DNA of 64,000 nucleotides. It comes from Sambucus nigra (Eukaryota > Streptophyta > Magnoliopsida > Dipsacales > Adoxaceae). The stretch spans positions 396,078,561 to 396,142,560 of the forward strand of contig OX422208.1 in NCBI GenBank assembly GCA_949130495.1, given 5' to 3'. This document shows positions 21,902 to 32,296 of this stretch, one piece after another (positions within the stretch are counted from its first letter, which is position 1; each line of letters begins with the position of its first letter). A program made the translations under genes and the position numbers. The notes beneath the pieces were generated by a model. The model was not told the origin of the DNA. It made no database searches and saw only the letters and a list, made by a program, of their open reading frames with translations.

Positions 21902-23530
21902 TGTAAGGACACAAATTTTCAATTGAGTCCATATATAGTTTTGGCTCAATTCCGGACAAAAACATTTATTCATAGGATAGTATTTATTTGTAATATTCTC
22001 AAGCCTATGAAGTATGTATTGAAGACGTAGCGGCAAAGAATTTAAAGCTTCATCAAAATGCCGGTTTGCGTGCCTCATTTCTACGTCATCAACTAAGGTT
22101 CCATGCTCCCAAGGTATGAATGTAATTATATTAATATAGTAGCTTGGAACAATATGTATTGGGTGTTAGGTGTAATAAAAACTGCATTTTATTTTCAGAA
22201 TGAATCAAATAGAACTTTAAAATAAGTATATAAAAGTTTCTGGGCCAAAATCGAATTTTACAAACTTTCTGGTCGTTCGTTAGAAATGTCGTTCGAACGA
22301 GTTTTTTCGTTTGAACCAGATTTCGTTCGAACGAGTTTTGTCGTTCGAACCAGTTTCGTTCGAACGAGTTTGCCAACGACCCTAAACTGGTCAGTCGTTC
22401 GATATGTCGTTCGAACGAGTTTTTCGTTCTAACGAGGTATCTAACGAGATTCTAATGAGCCCAGGCTGGTCGCTCGTTAGAAGTCTCGTTCGAACGAGAG
22501 TCAAGTTCGTTCGAATGAGACGCCAGGCGGGAACGACTTTGAGCAGTTTTTTGGCAGTTTTCACCCCATTATCCCACTTGTTTCTTAACTGATTTTTTAA
22601 GGCTTTATCAAGGACGGGAATCATTTTTCAAGGGGTATCTTTTTCATACCATACAAACTCCTAGAGAGTATTTTGAGACAAAATTTGTTTAAGGAAAAAG
22701 ATCATGTTTTGAGTGTTATTCTTTCAAAGAAAAATTCATACACACTCTAGTTTACACCCAATTGTGTTTATCCAAGTTTCTATATTTATATTAATTACTT
22801 GGAGTTTTTGGCACCGGTTTTCTCTACCGAATTCAAGAGACGTTTCGGGTTTGCTTCTACACCCCATCACAAAGAAGACTTTTGTTGAGATTCTACCCAC
22901 ACGGAGAAAGGCTCCATGCTTGGGTGACGGTGACCATATAAAGTCCCATCGGTGGATTCCGAGACCGCGGTGGTGTTCCGAGATTGTCCGCTAGGAAGAG
23001 GTTTCTACGAGAAGGAGCGTCGAGGCTTGAGAGGGATCGAGTCAGTCGTTGTAAGTCTACCTGTCTTGTAATTGTAATTCCATATCTAGTGGACTTGTGG
23101 CTAGGGCCGTCCGAGGTTGTTTCCCGTCTTGGGTTTTTCCTCGTACATCTCGGCGTAGTGTGACATTGTTTATTTTATCTTGCACAATAATTTAGAATCC
23201 ATGCTTAGGATAATTTCAAGATAAAATTTGGTTTATTTATCACACTCATTTAATTTGGGACTTAAATTAAATATTGGCTAAAATTGGTTTATTCAAGTCA
23301 CTTGCTAAAATTGGTTTCGCCTAACTTTGGATAATTGTTAATTATGATTTAGGCAATTTCTAGGACTTGAATTATGTTTTAATTTGTTTTGAGAAATTAA
23401 AACTTGTTGTTATTTTTGAAAGTTGAACCATCACCTGTTTTACAACGCTTCCGCATCTATTGAGTTTACATTAAAAAGGAAATTAAATATTTTTAATTGA
23501 TTTGTGATTATTAAAATCCGGGGTCTTACA
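21902..23530 (+). repeat. Copia-like 5' LTR
   Basis: The LTR starts TGTAAGGACAC and ends GGGTCTTACA, with TG/CA ends. A likely TATA box, TATATAAAAG, is at 22227-22236. Downstream of it lies a cluster of palindromic CGTTCGAACG motifs (22269-22515). Confidence 0.95.
22227..22236 (+). promoter_or_regulatory. Putative TATA box of the Copia-like LTR
   Basis: TATATAAAAG is a good plant TATA match in the first third of the LTR. The same box is in the 3' LTR at 27567-27576. Confidence 0.5.
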
Positions 23531-23533
23531 AAT

Positions 23534-23546
23534 TGGTATCAGAGCC
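23534..23546 (+). other. Primer binding site, initiator tRNA-Met
   Basis: TGGTATCAGAGCC begins three bases after the 5' LTR. It is complementary to the 3' end of plant initiator tRNA-Met, the usual primer for Copia elements. Confidence 0.9.
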
Positions 23547-23592
23547 AAAAACGATAAATTATTTCGTTAAGATCTTTCTATTTTTGGCTAAA

Positions 23593-25542
23593 ATGGATTT
23601 TTCCCCATTTTCAAAATTTCCTATTTTCGATGGTTCAAACTACGCGTATTGGAAAGCGCGAATGAGATCGGCACTAAAATCTATCGACGAGAGAGTTTGG
23701 ATGTCTGTTGTTATCGGGTATTCCCCACCAACTTACTTAGTTGAAAATGAACGTGTTATCAAACCCGCCGATAGATGGACTGAAAATGAGTTTAAACTAG
23801 CTAACTTTAATTCCCGAGGTTTAAATGCCTTATTTAGCGCTGTCGCACCGGATGAATTCCGACGTATTATGACGTGTGAAACCGCTAAAGAAGCTTGGGA
23901 TATTTTACAATTAACTTATGAAGGAACTAGTGTCGTTAAAGCTTCAAAACTCCAAAACCTCACCACTCAATTTGAAATTATCAAAATGGATGAAAAAGAA
24001 ACTTTTGATAAATTTTATGCTAGACTTTCTGATATTGTTAATTCATCCTTTAACTTGGGAGAGAAAATACCTGACGACCGTGTTGTAAAGAAAATTTTGA
24101 GGTCCCTACCCGATAGATTTATTCCTAAAGTGACCGTTTTAAATTCTTTACCCACTTTAGCCTCTACGAAATTAGAAGAGCTTGTAGGTGATTTACAAAC
24201 CTATGAACTGGATATGTTTCCCTCTAAAACTGAAAAGAAAATTGAAAAGGGTGTTGCTTTAAAAGCCCGAAAAGAGGTCAAACAAGTAGTAGAGAGCGAT
24301 AGTGATAGTGACTCGGAAGACATGGCTTTGTTTGCTCGTAAATTTAGAAAATTTCTTAAATTTAACAAAGATAAAGTTAAAAATGATTTTAAGAAATTTG
24401 ATACTTCTAAACATGATAAAAGCGAGAAGATTTCTAAAGCCGAGAAAATCCCTAAACCTAGTAATGAACATTTAGATAGGGACGAGTCTAATAAGTGTTT
24501 TGGTTGAAAAGGTTATGGCCATAGAGCTTATGAGTGCCCCATTAAACTAAGGAAAGAGGGTAAATGACCCACTGCATATAATGCAACCCTTAGTGATAGT
24601 GATAAGGAAGAAAAGCCCGATTCCCCCACTAAGAAAAATTTTGTGGCTTTTATGGCTAGTCATGTGAGTGATAATGAGAACTCATCGATTGATGACACGA
24701 TAGCACATGCCACTTCCAAGGTCATTGTTCATGATTCCCTTATTTTTTATGATAGTGGGAGTGGAGAAGAAAAAGAGAGTGAAAATGAAGAAGAGGTTGA
24801 TGAGAGTGAACTTCAAAATGCTTTTCATGAATTATATAAAGAATCTATTAAATTGAAAAGAGCTAATTTGAAGTTAGAAGCTTGTTTAAGAAAGAGTGTC
24901 AAGGTCGTTGATGATAGTGCCTTAATAGAAGACCTTAGGACTCATGTGAGGACTCTTCAAGAGAAGCTTGATTATGTAGAAGGCGAAAGAGATAGCCTTA
25001 GGGGTTTAATGGAATCCTTGAAAAAGGAGCTTCTTGCTTTTGAAGAGCGTAATTTTTTACTAGAATCTAACATTTTAGAATTGGAAAATAAATTAAAAGA
25101 TTCTAGTAATGTCAAATTGGATTTGGAATGTCGTTCCGAAAAACTTCATAAAATGTTAGGAACGATCCAAATTAAAAATGACACTTGTGGTTTAGGCTTT
25201 AATACTTGTAATGAATTTACTCATAATGCCCAAACCAATGTTTTAGGAGAATCAACTAGGAATACTTTTAAAGATCACTCCTTAAGTAAATATTTTCGAC
25301 ATGTTCTCACTTGTACACATTGTGGTCGACAAGGTCATCTTAGGAAATTTTGTTTAGATCTTAAACGAATTCCTAGAAAACCCCATAGTAAAGTAACCAC
25401 GGTAGTTAACGTTCCTACACCCCAAAATAGTCATTCCTCATTAATTTGGGTTAGGAAATCCGACTTGGTTGCCTTACAAAATAAGGATTTTGATTCTCAT
25501 TTACTTTCACATCCTTCCTCCCTTGCTAAATCTAAAGGATGA
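23593..25542 (+). pseudogene. Gag-like polyprotein of the Copia-like element, two in-frame TGA stops
   Basis: One frame runs from ATG at 23593 to a stop at 25540-25542 and is broken only by TGA at 24505-24507 and 24565-24567. The first part (FPIFDGSNYAYWKARM near the start, then KEAWDILQLTYEG) matches the UBN2-type gag of plant Copia elements. A first zinc knuckle around 24499 reads C-F-G-stop-K-G-Y-G-H with a following Cys, so the first stop replaces its second Cys. After an acidic, Leu-rich coiled-coil region there is an intact second knuckle, CTHCGRQGHLRKFC, at 25312-25353. The end contains IWVRKSDL. Gag packages the RNA. The upstream in-frame codons from 23533 lack an ATG, so I chose 23593. 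Confidence 0.85.
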
Positions 25543-27228
25543 ATGTGTTAGTGTTTGCATACTTTAGCGTTTGTACTTCATGCTATATTCATATGCTAAA
25601 TGTATGTTTGTTTTAGTCATTTTCTAGTCATAACCTTATTTCTTATCACATGCTAGAAATCGTGACTTGTTTATCTTTTTGTATTATATTTTGTGTTTGA
25701 ATTATTTGAAAAATATAAAAAGATTTTTGTTTATCATTTGTGTTTTATTTATTTCATTTAAGCTTAATGAAAAATACAAATGATTTTTGTTTGTTCTTTT
25801 GAGTAAATATTTATTTTTGATTAAAAATGTTAAAAACTCAAAAAGATTTTATTTTGTGTGTATTTTAGTTTGACACACTTTATGTGGCATATATTTGTGT
25901 TTGAATCCTATTGTTTACGCTCCCATGTGGATAGAACTTTTGGTTTAGATTTTCAATCCTTAAAATGTTCTTTACCATGTTTTATATGGAGTAGTTGGAT
26001 TTTGTATTGTTTAAATGGATTCTATTTCATATGCCTCTTTTCACACATGCACGAGCTCTTTTGAAATCTTAATGTCACATGTTATATTTGAGCTTTTTGA
26101 GGTGTTCTCCTATCAATCTAGTCATCTACATATCTATGACCTAGGAGGACTAGTGCATGTCAAAATCCGTTGCATGTGAGATTTGTGTGAAAAATGAAAA
26201 CATGATAAATTAATATATGCACGGGGAAGGGCTCCGAAAGGATGAATTAAATCCTTGGCGATAGTAAGCCACCGTTGATTGGATCTAAAAGAAATACGTG
26301 ATCCAAAGGCCTAAAAACAGAATATTTGGCATTAAACAGAAAGCAATTGCCAAGGCCTATGTTTGTTTTGATATATTCATTCAAAAACAAAATAATATAT
26401 ATGCTCAATGAGGGAGAATTGGAAGGTATATCAACGGTTTGCACAATGTCCGTTTATCCTAGATGTCTTTAATGTCATGACTCTATTTGGTTTGTAGAAT
26501 CATCATCATGCTAGGCTTGTATGCATTGTGTATGTTTGTTCATTGAGTTCAATCTATATTGTCACATGAGGTTATATTTCAATGTGATGAAGTTTGAAAT
26601 CAAATGAGAACTCCGTGAACGTTTATTAAGTGTTTGGGTCTAAATTTAATTGTTGCTAGTTCACACCTCTACACTTCCGTTTCCATATGACACATTTTTG
26701 CCATACGAGTGTGCAAACTTATTGTATTTTGTGTCATGTGTGTGTTTATATCTATCTATATATGCACGTACTTATTGGTATATTTATAGTATATATATAT
26801 ATGATATTTGTTTGTCTTTGCCTTGCTTTTATTGCCCATATGCTGTCATGTCGTTTATTTAAGCTTCCACATGCTGTTTATTAGTTCTTTATCCTTTGCC
26901 TATTCCTGAACAAAAAGGGGGAGAATGATGATAGGGGGAGAAATGGTATCTAATCCTATTATTATCGTATCTTCGTTTGGGGGAGATTTATCTTAGGGGG
27001 AGAATTAATTTAGGAGGAATAATTTAATTAATTGCATTTTATATTCTGATATTCCCTATGCATTTGATGAGTTTGCTTAAGTGTGCAGGTATTCTACTAA
27101 AGCAGCATTGTTTAATGGCAAAGCGTTTGATCCTTGGGTTGAGTCAAGTTTGGGCGGGTTATGTTTTGAGTCTAGTGAGCTTGACGGCCCTTTAGGATTT
27201 TTTGTTTGGTTTTTGTCCCGGAATAGCC
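25543..27228 (+). other. Non-coding 3' interior of the Copia-like element
   Basis: The region where pol would be expected has no recognisable protease, integrase, RT or RNase H motif in any frame. It is T-rich and includes several GGGGGAGAA-type tracts between 26908 and 27005, resembling extra polypurine tracts. Confidence 0.6.
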
Positions 27229-27240
27229 AAAGGGGGAGAA
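27229..27240 (+). other. Polypurine tract of the Copia-like element
   Basis: AAAGGGGGAGAA lies one base before the 3' LTR start, the position expected for the plus-strand primer. Confidence 0.85.
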
Positions 27241-27241
27241 T

Positions 27242-28870
27242 TGTAAGGACACAAATTTTCAATTGAGTCCATATATAGTTTTGGCTCAATTCCGGACAAA
27301 AACATTTATTCATAGGATAGTATTTATTTGTAATATTCTCAAGCCTATGAAGTATGTATTAAAGACGTAGCGGCAAAGAATTTAAAGCTTCATCAAAATG
27401 CCGGTTTGCGTGCCTCGTTTCTACGTCATCAACTAAGGTCCCATGCTCCCAAGGTATGAATGTAATTATATTAATATAGTAGCTTGGAACAATATGTATT
27501 GGGTGTTAGGTGTAATAAAAAATGCATTTTATTTTCAGAAAGAATCAAATAGAACTTTAAAATAAGTATATAAAAGTTTCTGGGCCAAAATCGAATTTTA
27601 CAAACTTTCTGGTCGTTCGTTAGAAATGTCGTTCGAACGAGTTTTTTCGTTTGAACCAGATTTCGTTCGAATGAGTTTTGTCGTTCGAACCAGTATCGTT
27701 CGAACGAGTTTGCCAACTACCCTAAACTGGTCAGTCGTTCGATATGTCGTTCGAACGAGTTTTTCATTCTAACGAGGTATCTAACGAGATTCTAACGAGC
27801 CCAGGCTGGTCGCTCGTTAGAAGTCTCGTTCGAACGAGAGTCAAGTTCGTTCGAACGAGACGCCAGGCGGGAACGGTTTTGAGCAGTTTTTTGGCAGTTT
27901 TCACCCCATTATCCCACTTGTTTCTTAACTGATTTTTTAAGGCTTTATCAAGGACCGGAATCATTTTTCAAGGGGTATCTTTTTCATACCATACAAACTC
28001 CTAGAGAGTATTTTGAGACAAAATTTGTTTAAGGAAAAAGATCATGTTTTGAGTGTTATTCTTTCAAAGAAAAATTCATACACACTCTAGATTACACCCA
28101 ATTGTGTTTATCCAAGTTTCTATATTTATATCAATTACTTGGAGTTTTTGGCACCAGTTTTCTCTACCGAATTCAAGAGACGTTTCGGGTTTGCTTCTAC
28201 ACCCCATCACAAAGAAGACTTTTGTTGAGATTCTACCCACACGGAGAAAGGCTCCATGCTTGGGTGACGGTGACCATATAAAGTCCCATCGGTGGATTCC
28301 GAGACCGCGGTGTTGTTCCGAGGTTGTCCGCTAGGAAGAGGTTTCTACGAGAAGGAGCGTCGAGGCTTGAGAGGGATCGAGTCAGTCGTTGTAAGTCTAC
28401 CTGTCTTGTAATTGTAATTCCATATCTAGTGGACTTGTGGCTAGGGCCGTCCAAGGTTGTTTCCCGTCTTGGGTTTTTCCTCGTACATCTCGGCGTAGTG
28501 TGACATTGTTTATTTTATCTTGCACAATAATTTAGAATCCATGCTTAGGATAATTTCAAGATAAAATTTGGTTTATTTATCACACTCATTTAATTTGGGA
28601 CTTAAATTAAATATTGGGTAAAATTGATTTATTCAAGTCACTTGCTAAAATTGGTTTCGCCTAACTTTGGATAATTGTTAATTATGATTTAGGCAATTTC
28701 TAGGACTTGAATTATGTTTTAATTTGTTTTGAGAAATTAAAACTTGTTGTTATTTTTGAAAGTTGAACCATCACCTGTTTTACAACGCTTCCGCATCTAT
28801 TGAGTTTACATTAAAAAGGAAATTAAATATTTTTAATTGATTTGTGATTATTAAAATCCGGGGTCTTACA
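27242..28870 (+). repeat. Copia-like 3' LTR
   Basis: It has the same length (1629 bp), ends and internal palindrome cluster as the 5' LTR and is followed by the TSD copy ATAAG at 28871-28875. Confidence 0.95.
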
Positions 28871-29609
28871 ATAAGTCATGGAAAATGGCCATCATTATTC
28901 TTTGGTAAGTCTCCCCAGTATTCTTGAGTCTAAACGGCAATATCCTGTACATGAAGTTACCCAAAGGGGTTCTGAATGATGTTTTCTCTGAATCTGAGGG
29001 ATCCATCTTGATCTGGTTGTACCCTACATACCCATCCATGAAGCTATACATTTCATGGACAACCGTTGCATCTATCATTCTATCGATGAAGGGTTGAGGG
29101 AACTCATCTTTGGGATAAGCTCTATTCAAGTCTCTGAAATCCACACAGATTCTTATTTGATTTTTATCTTTCTTTCCCACTGGGATAATGCTGGATAACC
29201 AGAGTGGGTGCTGTATCGGTATGATGAACCCTGCCATTAGTAAGCGTTGGACCTCTTCCTTGATCTTCAAATCCATCTCAGGCTTTTACGTTCTCGTTGC
29301 CTGTTTCACCAAAATAGCTGAAAGCATTACGTTCAACTTGTGGTAGCTCATTTCCTCATCTAACCCCTCTATCTCTGTGTACTTCCACTTGAAGACGTCT
29401 ATAAACTCCTGAATTAACTCAACCAAGGCCCCCCGTTTCTCCATACTGAGATCCTTAGAGATGAAGATGGGCCTCAGATCCTCCCCTTCTTTCGCTAGGT
29501 TCAGCTGCTCCAACTCTTGTGCCTGGGGCTTCGGCTGATCTTCCATGTAATCAGGTTCCTCGGTGACGTCCTCAACAAATTCCTGTATGCTGAAATTATC
29601 TATCACCAT
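28871..29609 (-). pseudogene. Reverse transcriptase of Tat element 1, N-terminal half
   Basis: Reading right to left, DVFKWKYTEIEGLDEEMS opens the RT region, followed by VGKKDKNQIRICVDFRDLN and NFMYRILPFRLKN, which are the fingers and palm blocks of Ty3/Gypsy RT. The frame reaches TYQRIMMAIFHDL and then meets the Copia-like insertion; the YVDD half is at 21551-21896. A TAA at about 29283-29285 interrupts the linker before MDLKIKEEV. The usual Gly-Leu of the block before KNTGETYQR is changed to Arg-Leu. Confidence 0.88.
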
Positions 29610-30092
29610 ACATTATCCCCGTTGATCCACCAAAAAGCATTCATATATCGGGTCAACCTCATCATCAGCTTCCTCGGCCGCCCGTTCACACCATTACAAT
29701 TGATACACCACCTTTCCTTCTTTGGTAATAATTTTTTTGCATTGTCTGCTGGTAGTGGTGACTGCCTTCCTCTTCTTCTCTCTAGAAGACTCGGCCACTC
29801 TTTTCCCTGAGAACTGGCTCAGCACGCTTTACCGTTGGACCTCATGCTCCATCGGATCCACTCTAGGCCTTATCCTGTCTTTGAGCTACTTCGAGATGTT
29901 TTGGGGCTGAGGGACCACCTGGTGAGCTTCTTCGATCATCACCCTTGCACTGATTGTAACCTTTTTACTCTTCTCGTTCAAAGGCCCCATCCTTTCTTTG
30001 ATCGAGGGAACCCATGCACCCTCCATTCTTCTCGTTAGGACCCGGACATCCTCCTCCAACTCAGTGTAAAATGCTGCATCTACCAAGTGAGC
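29610..30092 (-). other. Degenerate protease-RT spacer of Tat element 1
   Basis: The minus strand still reads spacer-like polypeptide (ELEEDVRVLTRRMEGAWVPS, then a Lys/Arg-rich stretch) but with several stops. It links protease to RT. No separate domain is recognised. Confidence 0.5.
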
Positions 30093-30887
30093 TTACTCGA
30101 TAGCTAAGGGTCTCTTCGTAGCCCTAATGGTCACCTCTGTCCCCTTGACATTCGCCTTAGCGCATTGGTGGTACGTAGAAGGAACTAGCCCTTGGTTGTG
30201 CATCCACACCCTTCCTATTAGCAGATGATAGGAAGTTGCACTCTCTATTACGTGGAACTTAATATGGGAACTAAGATTTCCCATTACAATCCCAACATTA
30301 ACGTACCCAATGGATTTGGAAGATTGGTTATCATACCTCGAAATCACCAAAGGTATGGGAACCAACCTCTCTTTCGGAATATTGGTTGCATGGAAATAGT
30401 TGATTGGCATGATATTGATGGAAGCTTTTTAATCCATAAGAGTCCTTGCAAAGCTAACTCTGTTGACACTGGCAGTCACATACAATGGTCGATTATGAGG
30501 AAATCTCACAGCCCTATCGGCATCGCTAAAAGTCACTTCTGATAAAAACCTCCTCACCAACCTGGCCATGGGTCCCTTCCATCTCAACGAAGGGACTACG
30601 TTCTTCCTCACGATATTAAGTATTTCCTGGGTTATTTCTAGCCTACTTTTTTTCAGTATCCTCACCTGGTCAAAGAACCAGCTAGATTTTGGGGCTTTTG
30701 AAACTGCATAGTACTCTAGGGCCGAATCTGCTTCCTCTCCTTCAATGCTATACACATCCTCCACGTCTCTGGCACTTGCTTCATCGTAGGCCAAAACTAC
30801 GTTAGCCATTCCCTCAGTATAGGTCTCCAAAGTTGCTTCATACTCATCTCTTTCTCCTCTCTTCGCCTCTTCATCATAGGCCACCAC
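30093..30887 (-). pseudogene. Aspartic protease region of Tat element 1, active site broken
   Basis: Blocks SYHLLIGRVWMHNQGLVPS and IGYVNVGIVMGN are the characteristic downstream part of plant gypsy retropepsin. The active-site segment should read Asp-Thr/Ser-Gly in the context LMD-x-G-A-SINIMP. Here it reads LMD, a TAA stop at about 30430, then KASINIMP, so the catalytic motif is destroyed. Upstream, 30429-30887 is an open gag-protease linker containing RFLSEVTFSDADRA. The protease would cleave the Gag-Pol polyprotein. Confidence 0.8.
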
Positions 30888-32296
30888 GAGATTAGCCCCA
30901 TGTGCTGGTAGTGGGTTATTATTAACGTTATGTGGAGGGATTTACAACGTCTATACCTTCACGTACTTGTCAATGATTTTTCTCAGTGTGAAGAAACTTT
31001 CTGTTGGGTGCTGGATCCTCCGATGAACCTGGCAGTACCTAGGATCTACCATTGTTGATGCATTAGGTTCCCCTACGGGAATACCTTCTGGTTCCTAAAC
31101 CGTTCCGCCTTGGACCATTGTGTTGTAACAGCTGACAGCCTCCTCTACTGTATAAGGCAATGGTGGTGGGTCCTCCCTGTTTCTTCCGAACTTCCTCTTA
31201 TTGTCCTTCTTCGATGCCTTGCCCCCATATCCTCCCTCGATGTACCCTACCCGTGGGGGCTGAGACCTCCCCCCCACAGGTTGTATCGGCTGCCTAAACA
31301 TCGTGGGCACTCCCACTGGATTTGGCCGTACCACCAAGGATATATTTCTCGCTGCTTTCAAGAACGCCAAAAAAGTCCCCTCGCGCGTCTCATTGATAAG
31401 ATGGCAGATGTACTCAGGAAGTAGCCCCTCAGCGCAGATCTGTAATAACTTGGACTCCTTGGCCTCCTCCCTCACGTCGAGGGATCTTTCCCTAAACCTT
31501 TTAACATAGTCCACCACTTCTTCCCTAGGTCTTTGCTTCTCCCTACCCTGTTGGGTCAAAGTAAACTCATTTTCTGCCAGAAAGAACTTCTGGACAAACA
31601 ATACGTACATCTCCTCCCACGCAGAAACACTCTTCGGAGCTAGATGGAAATACCAGGTATAGGATTTATCGGTTAAGGATTTATAAAACTCCCTCAACCA
31701 GATCTTCTTATCATTGCAATGTTCTCCTAAGTGTTCAATGAAGTGCTTAATGTGCTCCTTCAGGTTCCCCCCTTTCCCTGTGTATTTTTCAAAAATAGGA
31801 GGAATATAGCCCTTCGGGTAGGGCTCATCGTTGTATTCCTTGAGGATAAGGTGTTCGAAAGTCATCATAAACCGAAGCTACCTCACCAACAGTTTGTGAG
31901 GAAGCTTGTATGAATTTCAACATCTCCTTCCTCATTTCCTCCATGGGTGATGCTACCGGGGCAACAACCAACGGGACCATGAGCTGAGTACCTGCTGCAG
32001 CAGGAGCAGTTGTCACAGTTGGGGTCGTTAATACTCCTGATGTTCCCACTGCTAGATTCAAAACGGAGGGTATGCCCATTGGGACTGCTCTTGTCACACC
32101 TACACTCGGTGGGGCCGTTGGGGCTACCCCTGGTATTACGAAGGAATTGGCTTCAAATCCTCCCAATACCGTTGAAGCCACCGGAGTTTGCAAAACTCAT
32201 AAAACTTACTCATGAGGAGTGCAACCTGAGTGGGTCCCAACCTTGCACTCGTGCAGGCCTGTGCCACTCCTGGAACACCTGTCCTCACCTGAACCG
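30888..32296 (-). pseudogene. Gag of Tat element 1, main part
   Basis: The open stretch 31095-31868 has IFEKYTGKGGNLKEHIKHF and WLREFYKSLTDKSYTWYFHL, the core of the retrotransposon gag domain, and REEVVDYVKRFRER downstream. A zinc-finger-like block (Cys/His around YCQVHRRIQHPTESFF) is readable near 30985-31050 in a broken frame. Upstream (31825-32193) the frame is Pro/Val/Ala-rich and shifted. Above 32194 a further shift leads to the solo-LTR-like insertion, with the gag N terminus at 35138-35233. Gag forms the particle and binds RNA. Confidence 0.85.

Larger units (their letters stand above)
21902..28870 (+). mobile_element. Copia-like LTR retrotransposon with gag only (non-autonomous)
   Basis: Two LTRs of 1629 bp bound a 3711-bp interior. 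The order is 5' LTR, initiator-tRNA-Met primer site, one long gag-like frame, a 1.7-kb region without pol, polypurine tract and 3' LTR. I found no protease, integrase, RT or RNase H, so it must rely on a partner element. The LTRs differ at about 22 of 1629 positions by eye count, with no indels, suggesting a geologically recent insertion. It sits in plus orientation inside the minus-strand Tat element 1, with TSD ATAAG. Confidence 0.95.

Noticed and set aside
22713..22994. 93-codon frame in the Copia-like LTR, present in both LTRs (also 28053-28334)
   Set aside because: Duplication is explained by the LTR pair. No family is recognised and it starts without a supporting context.
23534..23546. 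tRNA gene at the primer site
   Set aside because: Only the short complement of the tRNA 3' end is present; no cloverleaf can be formed.
24505..24567. Programmed TGA readthrough in the Copia-like gag
   Set aside because: No readthrough context or downstream stem was seen, and replacement of a zinc-knuckle Cys fits a simple nonsense mutation.
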